A stretch of DNA of 64,000 nt from Streptomyces sp. ISL-43. Its GTDB lineage: Bacteria > Actinomycetota > Actinomycetes > Streptomycetales > Streptomycetaceae. Below, piece by piece: positions 45,292 to 53,320 of the stretch. The notes under the pieces are model-generated. The model was not told the origin of the DNA. It was given only the letters and a program-made list of their open reading frames with translations, and made no database searches. The position numbers were made by a program, and so were the translations under genes. Where the stretch lies: NCBI RefSeq assembly GCF_018614195.1, contig NZ_JAGGOT010000032.1, forward strand, positions 112,790 to 176,789. The letters run 5' to 3'. The number at the start of each line of letters is the position of its first letter. Positions within the stretch are counted from its first letter, which is position 1.

Positions 45292-45343
45292 TTGAATGCC
45301 GGGGCTCGTAACCCGAGCGCCCCGAGAACCTAAGGAATCGTTC

Positions 45344-46783
45344 ATGAGTTCCACGACGACCCTTCAGAAGGCAGGCGACCCCACCGGCACCCCCGGCGAC
45401 GGCCAGCCCTCCGACGGCCTGAAGGCCGGTCTCAAGAACCGCCACCTGTCCATGATCGCCATCGGTGGCGTGATCGGCGCCGGCCTCTTCGTCGGCTCCG
45501 GCGGAGGCATCGCCAAGACCGGCCCCGCCATCCTGCTCTCCTACGCGCTGGTCGGCGCGCTGGTCGTCTTCGTCATGCGGATGCTGGGCGAGATGGCCGC
45601 CGCCAGCCCGAACTCCGGCTCCTTCTCCGCGTACGCCGACCGGGCGCTCGGCCGCTGGGCCGGCTTCTCCATCGGCTGGCTGTACTGGTTCTTCTGGGTC
45701 GTCGTGCTGGCCGTCGAGGCAACCGCCGGCGCCGTGATCCTCGAAGGCTGGGTGCCGGCCGTCCCGCAGTGGGCCTGGGCACTGATCGTGATGGCCGTGC
45801 TGACGGTCACCAACCTCGGCTCGGTCGCCTCCTACGGCGAGTTCGAGTTCTGGTTCGCCGGCATCAAGGTGGTCGCCATCGGCGGCTTCGTGATCATCGG
45901 CATGCTGGCCGTCTTCGGCGTGCTGCCGGGCTCGGACAACCCGGGCGCGGGCTTCGCGCACCTCACCGACACCGGCGGCTTCATGCCGAACGGATGGGGC
46001 TCGGTCCTCACCGGTGTGCTGATGGTCGTCTTCTCCTTCATGGGCAGCGAGATCGTCACGCTGGCCGCGGGCGAGTCCGAGGACCCGCGCCGCGCGGTCA
46101 CCAAGGCCACCAACTCGGTGATCTGGCGCATCGGCGTCTTCTACTTGGGCTCGATCTTCATCGTGCTCACCCTGCTGCCGTGGAACGACAAGTCGATCAC
46201 CGAGAAGGGCTCGTACGTCGCCGCCCTGGACTCGATCGGCATCGCGCACGCCGGTCAGATCATGAACGTGATCGTGCTGACCGCCGTGCTGTCCTGCCTG
46301 AACTCGGGCCTGTACACCGCTTCCCGCATGGCGTTCTCGCTGGGCGAGCGCGGCGATGCCCCGAAGGCCTTCGCCAAGGTGAGCAAGCGGGGCGTTCCGA
46401 CGGCCGCGATCCTGGGCTCGGTGGTGTTCGGCTTCGTCGCCGTCTACTTCAACTACGCCTTCAAGGACACCGTCTTCAGCTTCCTGCTGAACGCCTCGGG
46501 TGCGATCGCGCTGTTCGTGTGGCTGGTCATCTGCCTCACCCAGCTGCGGATGCGGAAGATCCTGGTCGCCGAGGCTCCGGAGAAGCTGACGGTGAAGATG
46601 TGGTGCTTCCCGTACCTGACCTGGGCCACCGCCGCGATGATCACCTTCGTCCTGGGCTACATGGTCTACGACAAGGACAACCGCGAGACCGTCCTGCTGT
46701 CGCTTCTGGTCGCGGCCGTGGTGCTGGTGATCGGCGTGGTCCGCGACGTACGCCGCAAGGCCGCCGCGCGCCTCTCCGCGTAA
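45344..46783 (+). CDS. Amino acid permease (APC superfamily, AAT/GabP-like), paralogue 1
   Basis: The protein has 479 residues from ATG 45344, with an AAGGA site; an upstream ATG at 45296 lacks one. Family features are the LKNRHLSMIAIGGVIGAGLFVGSG signature (first helix, about 26-48), about 12 membrane segments, EFEFWFAGIK and the VTKATNSVIWRIGVFY motif. It resembles GABA/aromatic/aspartate permeases; the substrate is not readable from sequence. Two close paralogues follow within 6 kb. Confidence 0.9.
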   Translation: MSSTTTLQKAGDPTGTPGDGQPSDGLKAGLKNRHLSMIAIGGVIGAGLFVGSGGGIAKTGPAILLSYALVGALVVFVMRMLGEMAAASPNSGSFSAYADRALGRWAGFSIGWLYWFFWVVVLAVEATAGAVILEGWVPAVPQWAWALIVMAVLTVTNLGSVASYGEFEFWFAGIKVVAIGGFVIIGMLAVFGVLPGSDNPGAGFAHLTDTGGFMPNGWGSVLTGVLMVVFSFMGSEIVTLAAGESEDPRRAVTKATNSVIWRIGVFYLGSIFIVLTLLPWNDKSITEKGSYVAALDSIGIAHAGQIMNVIVLTAVLSCLNSGLYTASRMAFSLGERGDAPKAFAKVSKRGVPTAAILGSVVFGFVAVYFNYAFKDTVFSFLLNASGAIALFVWLVICLTQLRMRKILVAEAPEKLTVKMWCFPYLTWATAAMITFVLGYMVYDKDNRETVLLSLLVAAVVLVIGVVRDVRRKAAARLSA

Positions 46784-46837
46784 GCACGACGAGGTGAGCG
46801 CGACGACCTGATCGCGAAGACCTGAGCACGAAGACAG

Positions 46838-46870
46838 CAGCCCCGGACCGCCGCTCGCGGTCCGGGGCTG
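46838..46870 (+). terminator. Terminator after permease 1
   Basis: A perfect 13-bp stem (46838-46850 against 46858-46870, 7-nt loop) lies between the converging permease 1 and bioY genes and can serve both. Confidence 0.9.
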
Positions 46871-46902
46871 CCGTGCGTGTGAGGGCCGGCCGCGGCGCGC
46901 GG

Positions 46903-47487
46903 TCAGCCGCGGCGGCCCACCAGCTTCCAGGCGGCCGGCAGCAGGCCCATCGCCAGCGCGGCCTTGAGCGCGTCGCCGATCAGGAACGGGGTCAGGCCGC
47001 CCGCGACGGCCGCGCCGAAGGACATCCCGGTGGCCAGCGCGAGGTAGGGGACGCCGACGGCGTAGACGATCGCGGAGCCCAGCACCATGGCGCCCGCCGT
47101 ACGCGGGACGGAGCGGTCGGCGCCGCGCCGCGCGAGGGCGCCGACGACGGTGGAGGCCAGGAGCATGCCGAGGACGTACCCGAAGGTCGCGCCGCCCGCG
47201 CCGGAGGAGCCGCCCGCGAACCACGGCACGCCGGCCATGCCGACCAGGGTGTAGAGGGCCAGGGAGAGGAAGCCGCGGCCGGCGCCCAGCGCGGTGCCCA
47301 CGAGCAGCGCGGCGAAGGTCTGCCCGGTGATCGGGGCGGCCAGGCCGTCGACGTGGACGGCGATCTGCGCGGCCAGGCCGGTGAGCGCGGCTCCGCCGGT
47401 GACGAGCGTGATGTCGCGGACGCGGCTCGAGGGCAGCAGGTCGGCGAGGACGGCGCCGGGCCGGAGGGAGACGGAAGCAGTGCTCAT
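46903..47487 (-). CDS. bioY: BioY family biotin transporter substrate-binding subunit
   Basis: The protein has 194 residues from ATG 47487, with about six hydrophobic segments. BioY features are GGAALTGLAAQIAVHV, PITGQTFAALLVGTALG and GATFGYVLGMLLAS. It is the S component of an ECF-type biotin importer. No bioM/bioN (ATPase and T unit) is adjacent, so it acts alone or uses a shared ECF module. It is divergent from permease 2. Confidence 0.92.
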   Translation of the reverse strand: MSTASVSLRPGAVLADLLPSSRVRDITLVTGGAALTGLAAQIAVHVDGLAAPITGQTFAALLVGTALGAGRGFLSLALYTLVGMAGVPWFAGGSSGAGGATFGYVLGMLLASTVVGALARRGADRSVPRTAGAMVLGSAIVYAVGVPYLALATGMSFGAAVAGGLTPFLIGDALKAALAMGLLPAAWKLVGRRG

Positions 47488-47665
47488 CGGGGACTCCGCG
47501 GGAGGTGGTGTCGACAGGACGATCACCGACGTTAGTCCCGGGTCCAGGGCCGCATCAGCGTCGCCCGGGACAAAGCCGCACTCCCCGGCTTGGTGGGGAG
47601 TAGACAAAGACCCTGCTTCACACCCGAGTTGAAGTGATCCGCATCACGAGCCAGAACAGACAACA

Positions 47666-47688
47666 CGTCCGTTTTGCACGAGTGGACG
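47666..47688. promoter_or_regulatory. Dyad upstream of permease 2
   Basis: CGTCC at 47666-47670 and GGACG at 47684-47688 form a short inverted repeat with a 13-nt spacer, 83 nt before the permease 2 start. The half-sites resemble those before permease 3, but the spacing differs. Weak evidence. Confidence 0.25.
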
Positions 47689-47770
47689 CTCTCCGGGGAG
47701 ACTGTAGGTTCCCTCCAACTGTCGCGGAGCCCCCACCGCCGCCAGGCCACAGAGAGTACGAGCACCCCTC

Positions 47771-49168
47771 ATGCGCGACCTCCTGCCCGACCCGCCCACC
47801 AGTACGACCGAGCTCCCTGCGGAACCCCTGAGCCACAGCCTCAAGCAGCGCCATCTGACCATGCTGGGTCTCGGCGGCGTGATCGGCGCCGGGCTCTTCG
47901 TCGGCTCCGGAGCCGGAATCGGCATCGCCGGTCCCGCGATCATCTGCTCGTACCTGCTCGCGGGCGTCCTCGCGATGCTGGTGATGCGCGCGCTCGGCGA
48001 GATGTCGGCGGCGATGCCCGCCTCCGGCTCCTTCTCCGTCTACGCGGAGAAGGCGCTCGGCCGCTGGGCCGGCTTCTCGGCGGGCTGGCTGTACTGGTTC
48101 CTGCTGGTCGTGGTGCTGGCCGTGGAGGCGACCGGCGCGGCGAAGATCGCGAACGGCTGGCTGCCCTCGGTGGACCAGTGGGTCTGGGTGCTCCTCTTCA
48201 TGGTGGTCTTCACCGTGAGCAACCTGGCCGCCGTGCGGAACTTCGGCGAGTTCGAGTTCTGGTTCGCGGCCCTCAAGGTCGGCGCGATCGTGCTGTTCCT
48301 GATCCTCGGCACCCTGGCCGTCTTCGGCTTCCTCCCCGACACGGACGCGGTCGGCATGGCCAACCTGACCGGCCAGGGCGGTTTCCTCCCGAACGGCGCG
48401 AGCGGCGTGGTCGCCGGCATGCTGGCCGTCGTCTTCGCCTTCGGCGGCCTGGAGGTCGTCACCATCGCGGCCGCCGAGTCGGACGACCCGGCCAAGTCCG
48501 TGGCCCGCGCGGTGCGCAGCGCCGTGTGGCGCATCCTCTTCTTCTACGTCGGCTCGATGCTGGTCATCGTGACCCTGCTGCCGTGGGACTCGCTGAAGCC
48601 CGGTCAGAGCCCGTACGTGGCGGTGCTCGACTCCATCGGCATCCCGGCGGCCGGCCAGATCATGGACATCGTGATCTTCGTGGCGCTGCTGTCGGCGCTG
48701 AACGCGAACCTGTACGGGTCCTCGCGCATGGTGTTCTCCCTGGCCGAACGGGGCGAGGCACCGAAGGCCCTGCTGAAGGTGTCGCCCGGCGGGGTGCCGC
48801 GCAGGGCGGTCTTCGCCTCGGTGACCTTCGGGTTCGTCTCGGTCGTGCTGAACCTGCTGTGGCCGGACACGATCTTCCTCTACATGCTCAACGCGGTGGG
48901 CGCGGTGCTGCTCTTCGTGTGGGCGCTGATCGCGGTCTCGCAGCTGAGGCTGCGCGCGAGGATCGAGAGGGAGATGCCGGAGCGGCTGACGCTGCCGATG
49001 TGGCTGTTCCCGTACGCGACGTGGGCGGCGCTGATCGGGATGGCCGCGGTGCTGGTCCTGATGCTGTTCGACGATTCGGCGCGCCCGCAGCTGCTGTGGT
49101 CCTCGGGCGCGGCCGCGGTCGTGCTGGTGGTGGCGTGGATCCGGGAGCTGCGCGCCCCGAAGTCCTGA
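47771..49168 (+). CDS. Amino acid permease (APC superfamily), paralogue 2
   Basis: The protein is 465 residues with about 12 membrane segments. It shares the LKQRHLTMLGLGGVIGAGLFVGSG signature (about 21-43), EFEFWFAALKVGAI and SLAERGEAPKALLKVS motif with its neighbours. The ribosome binding site is weak. It is divergent from bioY, with a 283-nt regulatory region between them, and closest in pattern to permease 3. Confidence 0.9.
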   Translation: MRDLLPDPPTSTTELPAEPLSHSLKQRHLTMLGLGGVIGAGLFVGSGAGIGIAGPAIICSYLLAGVLAMLVMRALGEMSAAMPASGSFSVYAEKALGRWAGFSAGWLYWFLLVVVLAVEATGAAKIANGWLPSVDQWVWVLLFMVVFTVSNLAAVRNFGEFEFWFAALKVGAIVLFLILGTLAVFGFLPDTDAVGMANLTGQGGFLPNGASGVVAGMLAVVFAFGGLEVVTIAAAESDDPAKSVARAVRSAVWRILFFYVGSMLVIVTLLPWDSLKPGQSPYVAVLDSIGIPAAGQIMDIVIFVALLSALNANLYGSSRMVFSLAERGEAPKALLKVSPGGVPRRAVFASVTFGFVSVVLNLLWPDTIFLYMLNAVGAVLLFVWALIAVSQLRLRARIEREMPERLTLPMWLFPYATWAALIGMAAVLVLMLFDDSARPQLLWSSGAAAVVLVVAWIRELRAPKS

Positions 49169-49182
49169 CCCCGCCCGGCCCC

Positions 49183-49216
49183 CGCGAAAGCCCCCGCGCC
49201 CTCGGGGGCCTTCGCG
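49183..49216. terminator. Bidirectional terminator between permease 2 and the SDR gene
   Basis: A 14-bp stem with one mismatch (49183-49196 against 49203-49216, 6-nt loop) lies between converging stop codons. Confidence 0.88.
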
Positions 49217-49218
49217 CG

Positions 49219-50001
49219 TCAGGTGCGCAGGTACGAGGCCCCGTTGACGTCGAGGACCGCGCCCGAGCTCCAGCGCGCCGCGGGCGAGGCCAGGTGGAGC
49301 ACGGCGGCGGCGATCTCCTGCGGGGTGCCCACGCGGCCGAAGGGGCTCTGCGCCCGGATCCGCTCGCCCTCCTCCCCGTCGAGCCGGCCGGCGACCCGTT
49401 CGGTGGCCACGAAGCCGGGTGCGACGGAGGCCACCGCGATGCCGTGCGGGGCCAGGGAGACGGCGAGCGACTGGCCGAGCGCGTGCAGGGCCGCCTTGGT
49501 GGCGCCGTAGGCGGGGTGGTCGGGCTCGCCCCGGAAGGCGCCGCGCGAGCCGATGTTCACGATGCGCCCCTCGCGGCCGCCGTCGATCATGCGGCGGGCC
49601 GCGCAGTAGGCCAGGTTGGCCGTACCGAACAGGTTGACGGCGGCCGTGTGCTGCCAGGCGGCCTGCCAGTCGGCGTAGGAGGTGGTGGGCAGCGGGTGCG
49701 CGACCATCACGGCGGCGTTGTTCACGAGCACGTCGATCCCGCCGAGCGCCTCCTCGGCCTCGGCGGCGAGGGCTTCCACGCGCGCCGGGTCGGTGAGGTC
49801 GCCGGCGACGAGGACGTGGCCCTCGCCCGGCAGGTCCGCGAGGGTCCGCTCGGCGTCGGGCCCGCGGACCGTGCAGTGCACCGCGACCCGGTCGCCCTGC
49901 TCGGCGAACGCGGTGGCGATCGCCCGTCCGATGCCCTGGGAGGCTCCGGTGACCAGCACCCCCCGGCCCGTCGCGGTCAATTCCCGTATGCCGTGGTCCA
50001 T
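49219..50001 (-). CDS. Short-chain dehydrogenase/reductase (SDR)
   Basis: The protein is 260 residues. The Rossmann motif TGASQGIG is at 18-25, NNAA at 94-97, and the catalytic residues are Ser152, Tyr165 and Lys169 in the YxxxK motif. The C-terminal segment SSGAVLDVNGASYLRT is typical of classical SDRs. A basic residue follows the Gly motif, hinting at NADPH preference. The substrate is unknown. It is divergent from permease 3. Confidence 0.92.
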   Translation of the reverse strand: MDHGIRELTATGRGVLVTGASQGIGRAIATAFAEQGDRVAVHCTVRGPDAERTLADLPGEGHVLVAGDLTDPARVEALAAEAEEALGGIDVLVNNAAVMVAHPLPTTSYADWQAAWQHTAAVNLFGTANLAYCAARRMIDGGREGRIVNIGSRGAFRGEPDHPAYGATKAALHALGQSLAVSLAPHGIAVASVAPGFVATERVAGRLDGEEGERIRAQSPFGRVGTPQEIAAAVLHLASPAARWSSGAVLDVNGASYLRT

Positions 50002-50071
50002 TCGAGCCTCCGTCGCACGCTCCAGTCCGGTTCACCAGCGTACGGGGATGATCACGGCCGGTCATCCGACC

Positions 50072-50108
50072 GTCCGAATAACGGACGAAGAGCGTCCGCT
50101 GATCGGAC
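50072..50108. promoter_or_regulatory. Two tandem GTCCG-N5-CGGAC operators before permease 3
   Basis: Exact dyads lie at 50072-50086 and 50094-50108. Their centres are 22 bp apart, about two helical turns, so a dimer could bind each on one face of the DNA. They lie 58-94 nt before the permease 3 start and 71-107 nt before the SDR start, where one regulator could control both divergent genes. Confidence 0.7.
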
Positions 50109-50165
50109 ACGGGTGAGACTGGGGCACTCCATCCCGTCCCCCCGCACAACGGACAGGCACCACGC

Positions 50166-51581
50166 ATGAGCCACACGACCGCCGCCCCCCGCGAACAGGA
50201 CGCGCCGCCCGCCGGCGACGCCGGGTCCCCCCTCGGCAACGGACTCAAGCAGCGCCACCTCTCGATGATCGCCCTCGGCGGCGTCATCGGCGCGGGCCTC
50301 TTCGTGGGCTCCGGCGCCGGCATCGCGGCCGCCGGCCCCTCGATCGTGCTCGCGTACGCCGCGTCCGGCCTGCTCGTGATGTTCGTGATGCGGATGCTCG
50401 GCGAGATGTCCGCGGCCAACCCGGCCTCCGGCTCCTTCTCGGTGCACGCGGACCGGGCCATCGGCCCGTGGGCGGGCTTCACCGCCGGATGGATGTTCTG
50501 GACGCTGCTGTGCGTGGGCGTGGCCATCGAGGCCATCGGCGCGGCGCACATCATGACGGGCTGGTTCCCGGGCACCCCCTCGTGGATGTGGGTGCTGCTC
50601 TTCATGGCGCTGTTCTGCGGCTCCAACCTGGCCGCCGTCTCCAACTTCGGCGAGTTCGAGTTCTGGTTCGCCGCCCTCAAGATCGGCGCGATCGGGCTCT
50701 TCCTGGGCCTGGGCGTGCTGGCCGTCATGGGTGTGCTGCCCGGCGCCGACTCCCCCGGCTCCGCCAACCTGCTCCACGACGGCGGCTTCCTGCCCAACGG
50801 CGTGGACGGACTGCTGGTCGGCCTGCTCGCCTCCGTCGTCGCCTACGGCGGCCTGGAGACGGTGACCATCGCCGCCGCCGAGTCCGATAATCCGGTCAAG
50901 GGCGTTGCCAAGGCCGTGAAGACCACCATGTGGCGGATCGCGATCGTCTACGTCGGCTCGATGCTGGTCATCGTCACGCTGCTGCCGTGGAACGACCCGG
51001 CGGTCACCGCCGACGGCCCGTACGCGGCCACCCTGGACCACCTGGGCATCCCGCACGCCGGCCAGGTCATGAACGTGGTCATCCTGATCGCCCTACTGTC
51101 CGCGATGAACGCGAACATCTACGGCTCTTCGCGCATGGCCTACTCCCTGGTGGCCCGTGGCCAGGGCCCCAAGGCGCTGGGCAAGGTCACCGGCCGGGTG
51201 CCGCGCCGCGCGGTGCTCGCCTCCTGCGGCTTCGGCTTCGTCACCGTGCTGCTGTCGTACTGGTACCCGGACACCCTCTTCGCCTGGCTGCTGAACATGG
51301 TCGGCGGCGTCATCCTCGTCGTCTGGGGCTTCATCGCCGTCTCGCAGTTCGTGCTGCGGCGCCGGATGGAACGTGAGGCCCCCGAGAAGCTGGCCGTGAA
51401 GATGTGGGGCTTCCCGTACCTGACGTGGGTCGCCATCGCCGGCCTGGCCGGCGTCCTGGTCCTGATGGCCATGGGCGAGGACACCCGGGTCCAGGTCGTC
51501 TTCACCGGCGGCCTGACGCTCGCACTGGCCGCCACGGGCTACGCGATGCAGCGCCGGGCGGCGGCGCGCGAAGCGGCGTAG
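50166..51581 (+). CDS. Amino acid permease (APC superfamily), paralogue 3
   Basis: The protein is 471 residues with about 12 membrane segments and the LKQRHLSMIALGGVIGAGLFVGSG signature (about 28-50). It has EFEFWFAALKIGAI and AAESDNPVKGVAKAVKTTMWRI motifs matching permeases 1 and 2. It is preceded by two exact palindromic operators, so it is probably regulated separately from its paralogues. Confidence 0.9.
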   Translation: MSHTTAAPREQDAPPAGDAGSPLGNGLKQRHLSMIALGGVIGAGLFVGSGAGIAAAGPSIVLAYAASGLLVMFVMRMLGEMSAANPASGSFSVHADRAIGPWAGFTAGWMFWTLLCVGVAIEAIGAAHIMTGWFPGTPSWMWVLLFMALFCGSNLAAVSNFGEFEFWFAALKIGAIGLFLGLGVLAVMGVLPGADSPGSANLLHDGGFLPNGVDGLLVGLLASVVAYGGLETVTIAAAESDNPVKGVAKAVKTTMWRIAIVYVGSMLVIVTLLPWNDPAVTADGPYAATLDHLGIPHAGQVMNVVILIALLSAMNANIYGSSRMAYSLVARGQGPKALGKVTGRVPRRAVLASCGFGFVTVLLSYWYPDTLFAWLLNMVGGVILVVWGFIAVSQFVLRRRMEREAPEKLAVKMWGFPYLTWVAIAGLAGVLVLMAMGEDTRVQVVFTGGLTLALAATGYAMQRRAAAREAA

Positions 51582-51600
51582 CACCTCACGGAAATCCGGC

Positions 51601-51641
51601 CGGAGGCCGGGCTCGCGCGATCGCGCGGGCCCGGCCTTCCG
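51601..51641 (+). terminator. Terminator after permease 3
   Basis: Outer arms CGGAGGCCGGGC and GCCCGGCCTTCCG (one bulge) enclose a TCGCGCGATCGCGCG palindrome, 20 nt after the stop codon and upstream of the sodF control region. Confidence 0.8.
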
Positions 51642-51711
51642 CGTCGCGGAGGTACCGGTCAGGAGAGGTGACCCTTATGCGACTCCTGGAATAGATACTG
51701 CTAGCGTGCAG

Positions 51712-51728
51712 TTGCGCATTGATTGCAA
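51712..51728 (+). promoter_or_regulatory. Nur (nickel-uptake regulator) box before sodF
   Basis: TTGCGC-ATTGA-TTGCAA fits the Nur consensus tTGCaa-N5-ttGCAA described for Streptomyces, with the spacer length correct and only two left-half differences. It lies 39 nt upstream of the sodF ATG, where Nur with bound nickel would block transcription. Confidence 0.85.
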
Positions 51729-51766
51729 TAAGCAGTTGGCACGCCGAGGGGACCGGATCACACGCA

Positions 51767-52423
51767 ATGGCCATCTACACGCTTCCTGAGCTTCCTTACG
51801 ACTACGCGGCTCTCGAGCCGGTGATCAACCCGCAGATCATCGAGCTGCACCACGACAAGCACCACGCGGCCTACGTCGCGGGCGCCAACACCACGCTGGA
51901 GCAGCTGGAGGAGGCGCGCGAGAAGGAGAACTGGGGCGCGCTGAACGGCCTGGAGAAGAACCTGGCCTTCCACCTCTCCGGCCACATCCTGCACAGCATC
52001 TACTGGCACAACATGGCCAGCCCGAAGACCGGCGAGGGCGGCGGCGAGCCCACCGCGGCCGACGGCCTGGGCGACCTGGCGGACGCGATCACCGAGTCCT
52101 TCGGCTCCTTCGCCAAGTTCAGGAAGCAGCTGACCTTCGCGTCCTCCGCGACGCAGGGCTCCGGCTGGGGCGTGCTCGCGTACGAGCCCATCAGCGGCCG
52201 CCTGATCGTCGAGCAGATCTACGACCACCAGGGCAACGTCGGCCAGGCCTCCGTACCGGTCCTCGTGTTCGACGCCTGGGAGCACGCCTTCTACCTGCAG
52301 TACAAGAACCAGAAGGTGGACTTCATCGAGGCGATGTGGAACGTCGTCAACTGGCAGGACGTCGCCAAGCGCTACGCCGACGCCAAGGCGAACACCCCGC
52401 TGCTGATCCCCGTCAAGGGCTGA
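51767..52423 (+). CDS. sodF: Iron(-zinc) superoxide dismutase
   Basis: The protein has 218 residues from ATG 51767 (MAIYTLPELPYDYAALEP). Fe/Mn-SOD metal ligands are His28, His76, Asp169 and His173 (ELHHDKHH, GHILHSIYW, VFDAWEHAF). It converts superoxide to peroxide in the cytoplasm. The close match to Streptomyces SodF and the Nur box upstream indicate the nickel-repressed enzyme, expressed when Ni-SOD (SodN, encoded elsewhere) cannot be made. It is monocistronic with a strong terminator. Confidence 0.95.
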   Translation: MAIYTLPELPYDYAALEPVINPQIIELHHDKHHAAYVAGANTTLEQLEEAREKENWGALNGLEKNLAFHLSGHILHSIYWHNMASPKTGEGGGEPTAADGLGDLADAITESFGSFAKFRKQLTFASSATQGSGWGVLAYEPISGRLIVEQIYDHQGNVGQASVPVLVFDAWEHAFYLQYKNQKVDFIEAMWNVVNWQDVAKRYADAKANTPLLIPVKG

Positions 52424-52490
52424 TCGGCGCCACCCCAGCCCGTCCGCCTCGTGATCGTCTTCTCAACCTTCGCGTGCGGGCGTGTCCACC

Positions 52491-52529
52491 AGAAGGCCCC
52501 CGCGAGGACATGACTCGCGGGGGCCTTCT
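52491..52529. terminator. Perfect 16-bp bidirectional terminator after sodF
   Basis: Arms 52491-52506 and 52514-52529 match perfectly (7-nt loop) between the converging sodF and nitroreductase-like genes. Confidence 0.93.
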
Positions 52530-52562
52530 GTGCTGTCCCCGCCTACGGGGAGAGCCTGCGGA

Positions 52563-53210
52563 CTAGTCGAAGATCGGACCCTGGGTGCGGGTGCGCTTGA
52601 TCTCGTAGAAGCCGGGGATGGAGGCGACCATCAGGGTGCCGTCCCAGAGGCGGGCCGCGGCCTCGCCGCGCGGGGCGGGGGTGACGACCGGGCCGAAGAA
52701 GGCGATGTCCTCGCCGTCGGCGCCGGGCACCGAGATCACCGGGGTGCCGACTTCCTGGCCGACCCGGTCGATGCCGTCGTTGTGCGAGGCGCGCAGCACC
52801 TCGTCGTACTCGTCGGAGTCGGCGTAGTGGATCAGCTCGGCGGGCAGTTCGGCCTCGGCCAGCGCCTCGGCGATCGCCTCGCGGGTCGGCCCCGTACCCC
52901 CGTTGTGGAAGCGGGTGCCGAGCGCGGTGTAGAGCTTGCCGGTGACCTCGTCGCCGAACTTCTGCTGGGCGGCGACGACCACGCGCACGGGGGCCCAGCC
53001 CTTGGGGCCGAGCAGCTCGCGGTAGTGGTCGGGCAGCTGGTCGAGCTTGTTCTCGTTCAGGACGGCGAGGCTCATGACGTGCCAGCGGACCTCGACGTCA
53101 CGGACCTTCTCGACCTCCAGCATCCAGCGGGACGTCATCCAGGCCCAGGGGCAGAGCGGATCGAACCAGAAGTCGACAGGAGTCTTCTCGCGCACCTGGG
53201 TATCAGCCAT
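52563..53210 (-). CDS. Mycothiol-dependent nitroreductase Rv2466c-like (DsbA fold)
   Basis: The protein has 215 residues from ATG 53210, with a TGAGGAGA site. The thioredoxin-fold active site DPLCPWAW has a single redox Cys20 in CPWA, a helical insertion follows, and the cis-Pro loop is GTPVISVPG. This matches the actinobacterial Rv2466c-type family, which uses mycothiol and a single active Cys. It is expected to reduce nitro or oxidised substrates in the cytoplasm. It is divergent from pepN. Confidence 0.9.
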   Translation of the reverse strand: MADTQVREKTPVDFWFDPLCPWAWMTSRWMLEVEKVRDVEVRWHVMSLAVLNENKLDQLPDHYRELLGPKGWAPVRVVVAAQQKFGDEVTGKLYTALGTRFHNGGTGPTREAIAEALAEAELPAELIHYADSDEYDEVLRASHNDGIDRVGQEVGTPVISVPGADGEDIAFFGPVVTPAPRGEAAARLWDGTLMVASIPGFYEIKRTRTQGPIFD

Positions 53211-53320
53211 GTCTCTCCTCAGATCGGAACGTTCCTCCCTGCCCAACCGCCCTGACCGCACACGCATTCCCCCATGGGAGGATTCGGTCAGGTATCGCGA
53301 TCACGCACGAAGGAGTGCAC

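Noticed and set aside
45182..50797. Long minus-strand frames opposite the three permeases
   Set aside because: Low-complexity His/Arg/Asp-rich translations typical of antisense to membrane-protein genes.
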